Below are positions 13,947-21,813 of a stretch of DNA of 30,784 nucleotides, in pieces; positions within the stretch are counted from its first letter, which is position 1, and every line of letters starts with the position of its first letter. Origin of the DNA: a virus. The notes under the pieces were generated by a model. That model was given only the letters and a program-made list of their open reading frames with translations. It was not told the DNA's origin and did not search any database. Location of the stretch: positions 1 to 30,784 of IMG/VR virus record IMGVR_UViG_3300045911_000285. The stretch is one strand, 5' to 3'. The translations under genes and the position numbers were made by a program.

Positions 13947-14177
13947 TCAGTCCACTTTGTGTACCCGGGGACGCGTACCCCGGGCGGGCTCCATTACAAC
14001 GGCATTTGACTGCACCGGGGCTTCCACAAAGCTAATAATGCGTACCAATCGGCCAGCAATGGCGGCTTGTACCATCGCATCCGATTCATCCACACAAGCG
14101 ATCACCTCGCCGTGTAGTATTGCATTACCCGGCAGCTGCAGGGTCGCGGATGGGTCTGTTAGTTGTACCTGTACCAT
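13947..14177 (-). CDS. Small hypothetical protein (76 aa)
   Basis: A 76-residue protein from the ATG at 14177 (MVQVQLTDPSATLQLPGNAI); a TTG two codons upstream is possible. It is mostly beta (AILHGEVIACVDES; RLVRIISFVEAPVQSNAVVM) with a basic tail. It lies 18 bases after the 127-aa gene and just before a strong terminator, so it ends the capsid-gene transcription unit. It might be a small head or structural accessory; no family recognised. Confidence 0.55.
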   Translation of the reverse strand: MVQVQLTDPSATLQLPGNAILHGEVIACVDESDAMVQAAIAGRLVRIISFVEAPVQSNAVVMEPARGTRPRVHKVD

Positions 14178-14195
14178 GTCCAAAGATAGGTATTA

Positions 14196-14579
14196 TTAGG
14201 TTTTTTTGTTCCCCTCCACTGCCGCCAGCTTAGTCTCCAACTCGTTTAAGCGCGCTTGCATCAAACGCATTGCTTCCTGCAGTGTTTTGCTTTCTTGCTT
14301 GCTTTCTGGCTTTGGCACCGCAGCCTCACGGGCTTTGTATGCCTCGTATTCTTTGACTGTTACGGCTTCAAGCCCCCCAGCCAAAAAAGCCGATTTGGCC
14401 AAGCGGGTTTTAACCATTTTGCAGACCATGCCCGGTCCTAAGTATTGATCACAGCCAGGCGGTTGTGTTGGGTCCCAAAAACAACCGCGCTCGATTCCTT
14501 TGGCCGATTCGTTGATATTTGAGGTACCTGTGGTTGCGAGCTTGTAATAACCGATTTCGGTCTCTGTCTCTTGTGTCAT
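14196..14579 (-). CDS. Hypothetical protein with C-terminal coiled coil
   Basis: A 127-residue protein. Residues 1-70 include a short Cys-bearing segment (RGCFWDPTQPPGCDQYLGPG) and a conserved-looking patch KMVKTRLAKSAFLAGGLEAV. Residues about 75-127 are charged and helical with a heptad pattern (LQEAMRLMQARLNELETKL), likely a coiled coil. The gene follows the major capsid gene after a hairpin that may act as a partial terminator. A head-assembly or accessory capsid role is plausible only by position. Confidence 0.55.
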   Translation of the reverse strand: MTQETETEIGYYKLATTGTSNINESAKGIERGCFWDPTQPPGCDQYLGPGMVCKMVKTRLAKSAFLAGGLEAVTVKEYEAYKAREAAVPKPESKQESKTLQEAMRLMQARLNELETKLAAVEGNKKT

Positions 14580-14591
14580 TTTCGTAAATGG

Positions 14592-14627
14592 GAAAAGGTG
14601 TTACTCTTTGCAAAGCAACACCTTTTC
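14592..14627 (-). terminator. Hairpin terminator after the major capsid gene
   Basis: Perfect 11-bp stem GAAAAGGTGTT (14592-14602) with AACACCTTTTC (14617-14627), with an inner palindrome CTTTGCAAAG. It may be partial, letting the two small genes downstream be read at a lower level. Confidence 0.7.
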
Positions 14628-14649
14628 GGTCAAGATTCCAACATTTCGA

Positions 14650-16011
14650 TTAGAAGGCCTGAAAGCCCTGCGTGATTTGAGCTTCTACGTTCATCCAGGA
14701 TGGGAACGAGTTGCTGGAGTACGGTACAGCAGGGTTGACAATCAGACGTGCATCGCGCCGGTCGATGCTAAAGCCTACATGTTCGGTTACAAACATTTCC
14801 GTCGTTTGTGTCTCGGGGTTGTACTGCCGCTCGAAAGTCATGTTACCGAACATCAGCTTAGCCAATGCGCGCCGAGTGTCGATAAACATCAGCTGCGCAG
14901 GCGTAGGCAACGGATACCGGGTGTTTGGGATCATCGGGCGCGGCCCGACCATCGACGAAAACTCAAGGAGCCGGGCATTGCCATCAAACCCCAAGACCTG
15001 CGGGACCAAGTTGACCAGGTCCGTCGCGTCCAACCCGGCGATCATGTGGTTAAGCTCATGTCCCAGCATCTCCATGCGGCCCTCAACGCGCAACCAGTCG
15101 AGATACTGAAAGCCGTTCGTGGTGTTTTCTACACCAATCACCGCAGCCGATTCCGACAAATCCGCTTGGTCACCGTTGACCAGTACGTTCATTGCCAACG
15201 CGTCCGCTCCACGGTTGAAGCCTTCACCAATTTTTCGCATTGCCAGCTCAAAGCCGTCCAATACGATCTCTTGGACCATCTCGCTGGTCATCGAAAACCC
15301 AACACCGTATTTGTGGATGTTGACCTTTTTCTTACCCAACTTGAACGCACCGACAGGGATAGTGCCCCCCTCTGCCACTTTGTAGGGTCGGATCGGATTG
15401 CCCAGGACGTATGGCTGCACCATTTCCCGGCGTGGCATAATGACGGTCCGGCCAATCCAATCCAAGTGGCGTGCCACGTCCTCATACCCGAGATAGATCA
15501 GTGCAGAAATAAACTCAGGGATCAGGAACGTGAAATCGTTAGGTACCTGAGCTGAGCCTCCAACGCTGCTGATTGTCCCGTTAAATCGCTCCTTTGGGCT
15601 TTTTTCTAGCATGGTGGTAAGCTCACCCTCTGTCAGACGCCCATTGAGGCGTCCACCCATCTTACCATACAGGTCTTCCAGGGTATCGAATGCCGGTTGT
15701 GCACCGAAACTCGCCATGTACTGGCGAAGATCGCAGCCATATTGCGCGGCAATTGCCTGCGTAAAGCCAATTGGTAGCGATTTGACATTTGACGTGTTGC
15801 TCTCGTCTTTCATGCCATCCCGCAGGCGCAGCAGTTCGCCGTAAAAACCACGGGTATCGCTTTGCACGAATTTGGCCACTTTAGCCTCAACGTACGTGCT
15901 TTGACTGTCTCCGCGCGATTCCTTGAAGAACTCCTGTACGTACTTGGCTTCGTTGCCAACTGAGGGTGCAACGTTTGCACCCAAATTGCTTTTTTGTTCG
16001 GTGTTTTCCAT
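14650..16011 (-). CDS. Major capsid protein (HK97-fold)
   Basis: A 453-residue protein immediately after the protease and decoration genes, as in HK97-like head modules. An N-terminal segment (about 1-130) is charged and helical, like a delta/scaffold region removed on maturation. The body shows HK97-type features: FTFLIPEFISALIYLGYED, an E-loop-like RPYKVAEGGTIPVGAFKLGKKKVNIHK region split by Gly/Pro, then FSMTSEMVQEIVLDGFELAM, where the family has its spine helix, and a C-terminal beta region FVTEHVGFSIDRRDARLIVN. The ATG at 16011 is preceded by CAAAAC at 7 bases. Length suits a mid-sized capsid. The call rests on order plus these features. Confidence 0.85.
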   Translation of the reverse strand: MENTEQKSNLGANVAPSVGNEAKYVQEFFKESRGDSQSTYVEAKVAKFVQSDTRGFYGELLRLRDGMKDESNTSNVKSLPIGFTQAIAAQYGCDLRQYMASFGAQPAFDTLEDLYGKMGGRLNGRLTEGELTTMLEKSPKERFNGTISSVGGSAQVPNDFTFLIPEFISALIYLGYEDVARHLDWIGRTVIMPRREMVQPYVLGNPIRPYKVAEGGTIPVGAFKLGKKKVNIHKYGVGFSMTSEMVQEIVLDGFELAMRKIGEGFNRGADALAMNVLVNGDQADLSESAAVIGVENTTNGFQYLDWLRVEGRMEMLGHELNHMIAGLDATDLVNLVPQVLGFDGNARLLEFSSMVGPRPMIPNTRYPLPTPAQLMFIDTRRALAKLMFGNMTFERQYNPETQTTEMFVTEHVGFSIDRRDARLIVNPAVPYSSNSFPSWMNVEAQITQGFQAF

Positions 16012-16047
16012 TATTCTGGTTTTGTGTGGATTTCTGGTGAATGAACC

Positions 16048-16524
16048 TTATTCTGCGGGGATAGGCATCGGGGTGTCAAACCAGCCGATTAACGCTACTG
16101 CGTTTTCTGCTGCACCGCGGATTACGATACCCTCAGCATACCCGCCTGTAGCCGCCACAACGTAGTTGGGTAGCGGATTTTCGAGACCAGTGGTATACAT
16201 AGTGCCCGCATTGATAACTAAGTCACCTGCGGTAAGAGCGCCACCGTTTGCCACGCCGCGAACAACTTGCTTGCAGTGGATGCGGATCGGACCGGTCGCA
16301 TCTTCAGCGATTGGCTGACTGGCAACGCCGAACGGGAATTGGGTTGCAGGGGCAGAGATCGCTGAGACCTGAGCGTCGCCACTAATGCGGACCCCTTGGC
16401 CCATCGCCAGGCTAGAACCGGTGACCTGAAGTGTAATCTCAATCAGTCCTTGTTCAGTCAAGATAAAAGGCGGGATGGGGTCTGGACGAACGGTCCCCGA
16501 GCCGATAGTTCCAAGTGTTGACAT
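16048..16524 (-). CDS. Capsid decoration / cement-like protein
   Basis: A 158-residue beta-rich protein placed directly before the major capsid gene. It has the repeating 'G-V' strand pattern of DUF2190-type cement proteins: GQGVRISGDAQVSAISAP, FPFGVASQPIAEDATGPIRI, LTAGDLVINAGTMYTTG, GYAEGIVIRGAAENAVALI. Such proteins bind the outside of the mature shell and stabilise it against DNA pressure. Few charged residues and many Gly/Ala/Val fit a compact beta fold. The ATG is preceded by CAAAAC-GAT. Confidence 0.65.
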   Translation of the reverse strand: MSTLGTIGSGTVRPDPIPPFILTEQGLIEITLQVTGSSLAMGQGVRISGDAQVSAISAPATQFPFGVASQPIAEDATGPIRIHCKQVVRGVANGGALTAGDLVINAGTMYTTGLENPLPNYVVAATGGYAEGIVIRGAAENAVALIGWFDTPMPIPAE

Positions 16525-16578
16525 ATCGTTTTGTGTTTATGGTGCAATGATAATTTGACAAATTCAAACCACTTACCC

Positions 16579-17958
16579 CTAAAATCCGTGAACAAGACGG
16601 GATAGTGGCGATGGCGCGGCGGTGGGCTGAGGTGTCCCTTCGTCCGGCGTGTCTGCGGAACTGCGCAAAGTGATGTTTTGGCTTCCGCAATTGGCACATT
16701 TGGCATCAAACTGCGCGTAGGCTTTACCACCGTACGCTTCTACTGCTTTGCTCAGGTCTGCCACGGTGTCCAATTTTGAGAGGTCTTCAAGTAGGCGTTG
16801 TGGTGCTTTGCCATTGTAGCTCAATTGCATCAATCGTGCAGCCTCCATCCGCAGCTGGTCAAGTGCTTCGGTACCAGCCGCTGCAAGTGGCTTGAGCTGC
16901 GTGACTTCGGTTCGCAAAGATTCAGATTCTTTTTGCGCTGCAATGAGTGAATCTGTGAACGTCTTGATTTCTGCCCGAAGCTGTTCGCACTTTTGAGATG
17001 TCTCCAGGGCTTCCGCCTTGGCCGCATCGACCGCTAGTTGCAGGCTCAGTGCTTCAGCTTTGACTTTGGACAATTCGGCAAGTGCTGCTTCGAACTTTTG
17101 CAGTTGATCTTTGTCGGATGCAGGCATTTTGTCGACCTGAACCGCTTGGTCTTGATTGCTGGTCATGTTGGTTTTAGTCATTGATTCGGTGGTAATCATA
17201 AGATTATTGGCTTCTTCGATTTTGCTTAGGGCTTGCTCGTTAATGCCGTAAATACCGCTGTGGTCGATGTTTAGATATGTCCCGTCTGGCATTTTAACCT
17301 TTGCGTAAGGGTCTGCGCCCATGTAAACAAGGCTCGTTTCCTCATAATTAACAATACTGGTGACGATTCGGCGCACCATCTCACTTTTACCGTTGCTGTC
17401 GATCACTTTACCTACAAGTCGTTTGAATTCCCATTCGTCCGAAAACTCGTGCGACGGGGTCCAATCATAAACGACGGTAACGCTGTTGCTTTGGATTCGC
17501 GGCGGGTTTGATAGAATTGCGCGGGCGATACCTGGGTTGCCTTTTGCGTCAATTTTTAACAGCCCGTCAATGCCGCCGGGCACAAGGGTACCGTCCGGCT
17601 GAGTTTTTGCATCCGTGTACTGAACGGATTCAATAGTCCCAATTGCCAGCCGTACGTCACTACTGTGGTTGATCATCACGGGCTTGTTCAGAAGCAACTT
17701 CATCGACTGCTGCAAAACGCCGGGCTTGGTGAAGTCCGAAGCGCGGTAGCTGTAAGCAGCAACGATGGTCGCAGAAATCAACCTGAATGGTACCATAATA
17801 TAGTCACCGTCCTCAGGCTGCCAGTCATTCTGCGCAACCAAGCGATCCCACTGGTCGGTATCGCGGTCAAATTTCTCTAGCAATTGACGGGCTTCCGCCT
17901 CGGTGACCACCGGGCGTATTTCCGCGTCACGGAAAAGGATCATTTTATCCCTTGGCAT
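16579..17958 (-). CDS. Prohead protease fused to coiled-coil scaffold-like domain
   Basis: A 459-residue protein. The first ~240 residues look like an HK97-type prohead protease: PVMINHSSDVRLAIGTIESV carries the candidate catalytic His98, and RIQSNSVTVVYDW carries Ser157 or Ser159 as nucleophile. A long helical region, about 270-370, with heptads (LQKFEAALAELSKVKAEALS; CEQLRAEIKTFTDSLIAAQK) is typical of scaffold proteins. The C-terminus has one CANCGSQ motif, perhaps half of a zinc site, and a Pro-rich tail. A protease-scaffold fusion would supply the internal scaffold and cleave it, and the capsid N-terminus, during maturation. The ATG is preceded by CAAAAC and an AGGGGTA-N17-CACCTATTTTTG leader. 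Confidence 0.78.
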   Translation of the reverse strand: MPRDKMILFRDAEIRPVVTEAEARQLLEKFDRDTDQWDRLVAQNDWQPEDGDYIMVPFRLISATIVAAYSYRASDFTKPGVLQQSMKLLLNKPVMINHSSDVRLAIGTIESVQYTDAKTQPDGTLVPGGIDGLLKIDAKGNPGIARAILSNPPRIQSNSVTVVYDWTPSHEFSDEWEFKRLVGKVIDSNGKSEMVRRIVTSIVNYEETSLVYMGADPYAKVKMPDGTYLNIDHSGIYGINEQALSKIEEANNLMITTESMTKTNMTSNQDQAVQVDKMPASDKDQLQKFEAALAELSKVKAEALSLQLAVDAAKAEALETSQKCEQLRAEIKTFTDSLIAAQKESESLRTEVTQLKPLAAAGTEALDQLRMEAARLMQLSYNGKAPQRLLEDLSKLDTVADLSKAVEAYGGKAYAQFDAKCANCGSQNITLRSSADTPDEGTPQPTAAPSPLSRLVHGF

Positions 17959-17975
17959 AGTGTCTTCGTTTTGGA

Positions 17976-18011
17976 CAAAAATAGGTGAACGAAATTCGGG
18001 GCATTACCCCT
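17976..18011 (-). promoter_or_regulatory. Shared late leader element before the protease gene
   Basis: On the minus strand AGGGGTA, 17 bases, then CACCTATTTTTG; TATTTTTG fits the TAnnTTTG -7 box. Same layout as at the sheath gene. Confidence 0.4.
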
Positions 18012-20506
18012 CAACTCACAGCAATAATCGTATCACGGCAATGGGGATGAAACGGGGGCATATCAAACCCCATAGCCTGTAACTCTGTACCAGTCTTTTG
18101 ACTAATATCCGAAGCCGGGGCTGCTGAGGTCAAAAACGGAGACAGGTTGGGCAAAGCGTCTGGTGGTGCACCAAATATCTGCAATTGCCGTTGTACTGCC
18201 GCTTGCACAGTAAAGGTTTTGCCCTGGACTGCACGACACCAATCGCATTGCAGGTCGTCGGGAACACCTTGGATTTGATACGCTTTAATCTGCGCCTGCT
18301 CCATGTACATGATTGATCCAGTATTCCGCATTCGGTTAACGCTTGTGTCAATCACCCGGCGAATTTTCCAATCTTCATCATTAAGCCGAGTCTCAAATTT
18401 TGCCTTAAATACAGCAATCCCTTCCGAACCTCGCCCAATTGGCATCGTACCGGCCAGGTATTCTTCTTTTAACCAATTGGTGATTCGGCGCCGGGTGTCT
18501 GTGTCGGTAATAAACCGCCCCAGATAAAGTTGATCAATTTGACGAAAAAAGTTGAGTGCGCGCATGTCGTTTAGTCCAAACGTAGCATTTGGTACTGCTG
18601 CGCCGGCGCCAAGCAACGGCTCTTTGAAACTACGGTAGTATCGGTAGACACTTGACGTATAGGTATTGATCAATGGCATAAGTTGATCCACAAAGGTTTG
18701 GCCCCAGCGGCGGTAAAGTGCCAGCACCGCAATGCTAACCGCCACGTCTTCGGGCGTGTTTTCTGGTATCTCACCCAACGCCCGGGCAACGGCAGCAGCA
18801 CCGTCTGTAGCAGCCTGACCGTACAGTTTACGCACCCGGCCTAAGTATTGCTGAATGAAACGCTCCAGGACGGAAGAGACGGCAAACCCCTCTTTGTCTC
18901 TTTTTGCACAACTGCAACCACATTGTCCTTTTAACTTGTACTGATACTCGGGATAACCTTGTGATAAAGCGTCCTCAAATGCTTTAATTTCCTCTTTTAA
19001 CCCGTCGGCATTAACAGTAAAGCCGGCCAGGTACTTTGCCAAGCTTTCGTATTGCAGCGTCATCAACGCATTTTGTTCGGCTTCGGCGATTGTTTCTCCA
19101 TTAGATGCAAACATACCAGCATCTAGGTCCGGTAGCTCTGGCAGGATAGGTCCATCAGCAGCAGCCTGCTCGTATCCCAACGCTTGCGCAGCCTGGGTCT
19201 GGGAAATGATACCCTGATCGCGCAGTGCGATGGTATTTGCAATCTTGAGCTGCTCCACCTGCTGCTCTCGCAGACCGTCCCCAATTTCTGGTAGCTCAAA
19301 CTCAACGTCAATTGAAATAGGGTTGTAGCCTGCCATCAGCAGCTCCAACATAAATAGACGCTCTAAAAACGCAGCCAAGCATTTTTGCGCAGCCTGTATC
19401 GTTCCCGTTTCTTTCGTGATTACAACTTTCGCGAACGCTTCGGTTGTACTAAACTGCCGCCCCAGCATAATTGGGCTTTGTTTTAGACTGGTGATCAGGT
19501 TTTGTAAATTTATGTCAACCAGTTTTTCAGCTCCCGTAGCTTTGTCTGCCCCTATTGCGTTTAGTTCAAATTCAACTTGATCAATAAGTCCCGCAGCAAA
19601 TGGGTTCTTTGTCTGCACGATTTTGCGGGCCTGGTCTTCTAGCCCAGCAAGGTATTTTTTTACACGCTCTTGATATTGTTCAGGCAGCTCGTTGTTGTGC
19701 ATCATCGGGGCTCGGCCTTTAACCAAAAGAAACCCCAACAAGCCCATTTTTTGAATAATATGGGACATACCTTCAGTCATGTTTTTGTGCAACAACGCCG
19801 GCTCTATAGCTGAAAGCAGTGGCGGTACGGCATAGGGCGTTTGATCCCAACGGGTCAGCGCAATGTATTGATAGGTCTCGGGGTTTAGTTTTCGGTATCC
19901 GCCCAACCGCCCAAGGTTACCTGCCGTCGATGCTCCTTCTTGGACGGGTTGGTATCCTTTTTCTGGCGTCCACACAAAGCGAACAAAAGTGGGGTCAACT
20001 TTCACGACGCGCTGAACACCCCGCAGGTTCATTTGTGGGACGACCTCTGCGCTAATGCAACCGAAAATATACAGTTGGCGCAAAAGATCGGAAATCATTG
20101 AGGTCAAACCCTCGCTATGCCCATACCAATCACCGGAGACCTGGCGTAGGTGTGCCTTCATTCTGGCTTGATCTTCTTCGGACACCCGGTCATCAAAATA
20201 GATATTGTAATTGGTGTTACCTAACACCGAGTTGCTTGCCGCATAGCTCACGTTTGGGTCGTGCGCGGACATATGCTTTAATAACCGGAGCAACTGCGGG
20301 TCATACGGCAGTGGTAACGCGATATTGGATGCCGCCGCGATACCCGACAGGTTCCATTCTGGCAAACTAGACTGACCGCCAATTACTGGGATTGGGGTAG
20401 AATCGACACCGGCTACGAACTGCTCTTTCGCGGGCTCGGGCGACTGAATTAGGCGGTTGACCCAAAGGGGCAATGCGATTTTGCGACCAAACAGCGTGAG
20501 GTACAT
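18011..20506 (-). CDS. Portal protein fused to MuF-type head morphogenesis domain
   Basis: An 831-residue protein. The first ~480 residues are portal-like: LPLPYDPQLLRLLKHMSAHD, an LYIFGCISAEVVPQMN segment, RVVKVDPTFVRFVWTPEKG, then LTRWDQTPYAVPPLLSAIEP and the PIMLGRQFSTTEAFAKVVI segment. The final ~130 residues carry the MuF/SPP1-gp7 signature: RRVIDTSVNRMRNTG, then LQCDWCRAVQGKTFTV and the ending MPPFHPHCRDTIIAVS, with the paired Cys and HPHCR. In most phages these are separate genes. A Cys cluster (CGCSC) in the linker, about residues 530-540, is unusual. The portal forms the DNA entry channel at one capsid vertex; MuF proteins act at the same vertex and may be ejected. Confidence 0.85.
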   Translation of the reverse strand: MYLTLFGRKIALPLWVNRLIQSPEPAKEQFVAGVDSTPIPVIGGQSSLPEWNLSGIAAASNIALPLPYDPQLLRLLKHMSAHDPNVSYAASNSVLGNTNYNIYFDDRVSEEDQARMKAHLRQVSGDWYGHSEGLTSMISDLLRQLYIFGCISAEVVPQMNLRGVQRVVKVDPTFVRFVWTPEKGYQPVQEGASTAGNLGRLGGYRKLNPETYQYIALTRWDQTPYAVPPLLSAIEPALLHKNMTEGMSHIIQKMGLLGFLLVKGRAPMMHNNELPEQYQERVKKYLAGLEDQARKIVQTKNPFAAGLIDQVEFELNAIGADKATGAEKLVDINLQNLITSLKQSPIMLGRQFSTTEAFAKVVITKETGTIQAAQKCLAAFLERLFMLELLMAGYNPISIDVEFELPEIGDGLREQQVEQLKIANTIALRDQGIISQTQAAQALGYEQAAADGPILPELPDLDAGMFASNGETIAEAEQNALMTLQYESLAKYLAGFTVNADGLKEEIKAFEDALSQGYPEYQYKLKGQCGCSCAKRDKEGFAVSSVLERFIQQYLGRVRKLYGQAATDGAAAVARALGEIPENTPEDVAVSIAVLALYRRWGQTFVDQLMPLINTYTSSVYRYYRSFKEPLLGAGAAVPNATFGLNDMRALNFFRQIDQLYLGRFITDTDTRRRITNWLKEEYLAGTMPIGRGSEGIAVFKAKFETRLNDEDWKIRRVIDTSVNRMRNTGSIMYMEQAQIKAYQIQGVPDDLQCDWCRAVQGKTFTVQAAVQRQLQIFGAPPDALPNLSPFLTSAAPASDISQKTGTELQAMGFDMPPFHPHCRDTIIAVS

Positions 20507-20538
20507 AGGCGTAATGATTGCCCAAAGATAACCAAGGC

Positions 20539-20775
20539 TTACCCTTTCGTATCTACCTCAGTTGGTATACCCCAATAGACTGCGTTGTTATACGTCAGCG
20601 GGTTAACAATTGGGACTGGCGGGCTGTGCGGGTAAATAAAGCGAAAGCGTTGGTACCAACGCGCACAAACTACCACACCTCCAAAACAGCCAAGGCAGGC
20701 GACGTGAGGAAAATTTTCCTCAATCAGGCGAGCTTGCTCGCAATAGCCACACTCACGGTCTGCGGCAAAAGTCAA
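20539..20775 (-). CDS. Cys-rich mini-protein, probable zinc-binding
   Basis: A 78-residue protein with a CGYC pair (residues 10-13) and a CLGC pair (27-30), plus another Cys near 37. The two CxxC knuckles are spaced like a small treble-clef or zinc ribbon. No ATG is present in the frame; the only usable start is a TTG that overlaps the previous stop (TTGA), so translation probably depends on coupling. The C-terminal half is aromatic and Pro-rich (WYQRFRFIYPHSPPVPIV). It lies two genes after the Mom-like gene and 32 bases before the portal gene. In phage Mu a zinc-finger protein (Com) controls mom translation, but sequence and gene order differ here. Function unknown. Confidence 0.5.
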   Translation of the reverse strand: MTFAADRECGYCEQARLIEENFPHVACLGCFGGVVVCARWYQRFRFIYPHSPPVPIVNPLTYNNAVYWGIPTEVDTKG

Positions 20776-21059
20776 AACGTTTGCCGTGATGTGTACACCT
20801 TTATTGCCTTCACACGGTAGACCTGGCCGTTAATTTGGTGAGTTGCCTCACGATGTGTAGCCCGCATATTTTGGTACTCTTTGGCCACGGCATGCCCATT
20901 GGGCCCCAGCGTTTTCATAAAGTCAGCAAACGCCTGCCAATCGGCAAACGCCAGGCGGTCTTCCCCGTTTGTTACCGTGAAATGGGTATGATTCATTGCA
21001 GCTAAATTGAGCGGGTGGGTCGGCTCGAACGCCTTCTTCCAGTTGGATACTGGACGCAT
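20772..21059 (-). CDS. Hypothetical protein downstream of the Mom-like gene
   Basis: A 95-residue protein counted from the ATG at 21059 (MRPVSNWKKAF), 7 bases after the Mom-like gene stop; a GTG at 21077 would overlap that gene by 11 bases. It reads as a small alpha/beta protein: HTHFTVTNGEDRLAFADWQA, FADFMKTLGPNGHAVAKEY, then a basic HREATHQINGQVYRVKAIKV strand pair. No family recognised. Tight spacing places it in the same operon as the ParB-like and Mom-like genes. Confidence 0.55.
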   Translation of the reverse strand: MRPVSNWKKAFEPTHPLNLAAMNHTHFTVTNGEDRLAFADWQAFADFMKTLGPNGHAVAKEYQNMRATHREATHQINGQVYRVKAIKVYTSRQTF

Positions 21060-21066
21060 TACCCCG

Positions 21067-21813
21067 TTATGCTTCACCCGCGTGTTCCGGCAAATCTAGC
21101 GACTCGCCCTTGTACATCCTAGCCCCGACCCGATGTATCTCAGAATATGGCAAGTCGGGACACGCTAATCTATATTGTTTGTCTAATATCAATATGTAGC
21201 GGATTTGATACCCGACCAACATTTCACCTCCCGTTTTTTTTACAAATTCAGAAAATGCATACTTACCTCCAGTTATATCATAGAAAGAAGGCTTCCCAGG
21301 GAGAAAAGGGATAGGCTTTGTTGGATTATTTGCAAGAGCCATTTTGTGTATAATTACACCGTTTATCCGTGCAATATTATTGCTTTCTTTTATTTGAGTT
21401 AGCTTAAACCCTGCAGCTTGATAAATCGTCCCGTGGCCGCATTGTGTTGCATCAGCAAATGATATAATCCACTTAATATTTGGGTACTTCTTTTTTATTA
21501 AATTTACGCAAATTGCTATTGCGCGACTTTCTGAATTGCGCGGTAGCAAATCAAGAAAGACCATTCTGTTTAACTCAAAAAAGTCATTCCACGGTGCTGG
21601 GTCACCATTTTGGTTTTTAACCAATCCTATAACTTTGCTTTTGTCGAGCGGGGGCCCAAACTGTAATACACCTGCAAGCAAATTATTGTAAAATACCCCA
21701 AAATGCAATACAGAATTATTTACTACCTTTCCGGAATAGTGATTTTTTAGGACAAAATCAAATGCAATTTTGGCCTTTACTGGGGCTATTTGTATTAGTT
21801 TTGCTTTTCCCAT
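21067..21813 (-). CDS. mom: Mom-like DNA-modification acyltransferase
   Basis: A 248-residue protein resembling the phage Mu Mom family, which has an acetyltransferase (GNAT-like) fold and converts adenines in phage DNA to a methylcarbamoyl-type modification that blocks host restriction. Family-like features: KNHYSGK at 23-29, HFGVFYNNLLAGVLQFGPP at 37-55, WNDFFELNRMVFLDLLPRN at 75-93, and IISFADATQCGHGTIYQAAG at 116-135, the GNAT-like 'gY-a-GF' end. A C-terminal ~85-residue region (PFLPGKPSFYDITGG; GYQIRYILILDK) is an extra domain. It overlaps the ParB-like gene by 19 bases. The DNA is much poorer in GC (about 35% in sampled lines) than its neighbours (60% or more), suggesting recent acquisition. 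Whether it modifies the same base and group as Mu Mom is not shown. Confidence 0.82.
   Translation of the reverse strand: MGKAKLIQIAPVKAKIAFDFVLKNHYSGKVVNNSVLHFGVFYNNLLAGVLQFGPPLDKSKVIGLVKNQNGDPAPWNDFFELNRMVFLDLLPRNSESRAIAICVNLIKKKYPNIKWIISFADATQCGHGTIYQAAGFKLTQIKESNNIARINGVIIHKMALANNPTKPIPFLPGKPSFYDITGGKYAFSEFVKKTGGEMLVGYQIRYILILDKQYRLACPDLPYSEIHRVGARMYKGESLDLPEHAGEA

Noticed and set aside
14608-15555. Plus-strand 315-aa open frame opposite the major capsid gene
   Set aside because: Antisense shadow of the capsid gene; it begins in the terminator hairpin and its translation has no domain-like character.
20539-21059. A programmed -1 frameshift fusing the 95-aa and 78-aa genes
   Set aside because: The second gene is in the -1 frame and continues just past the stop, but the junction (ACG TTT TGA) is not a slippery heptamer, and TTGA stop-start coupling explains it more simply.
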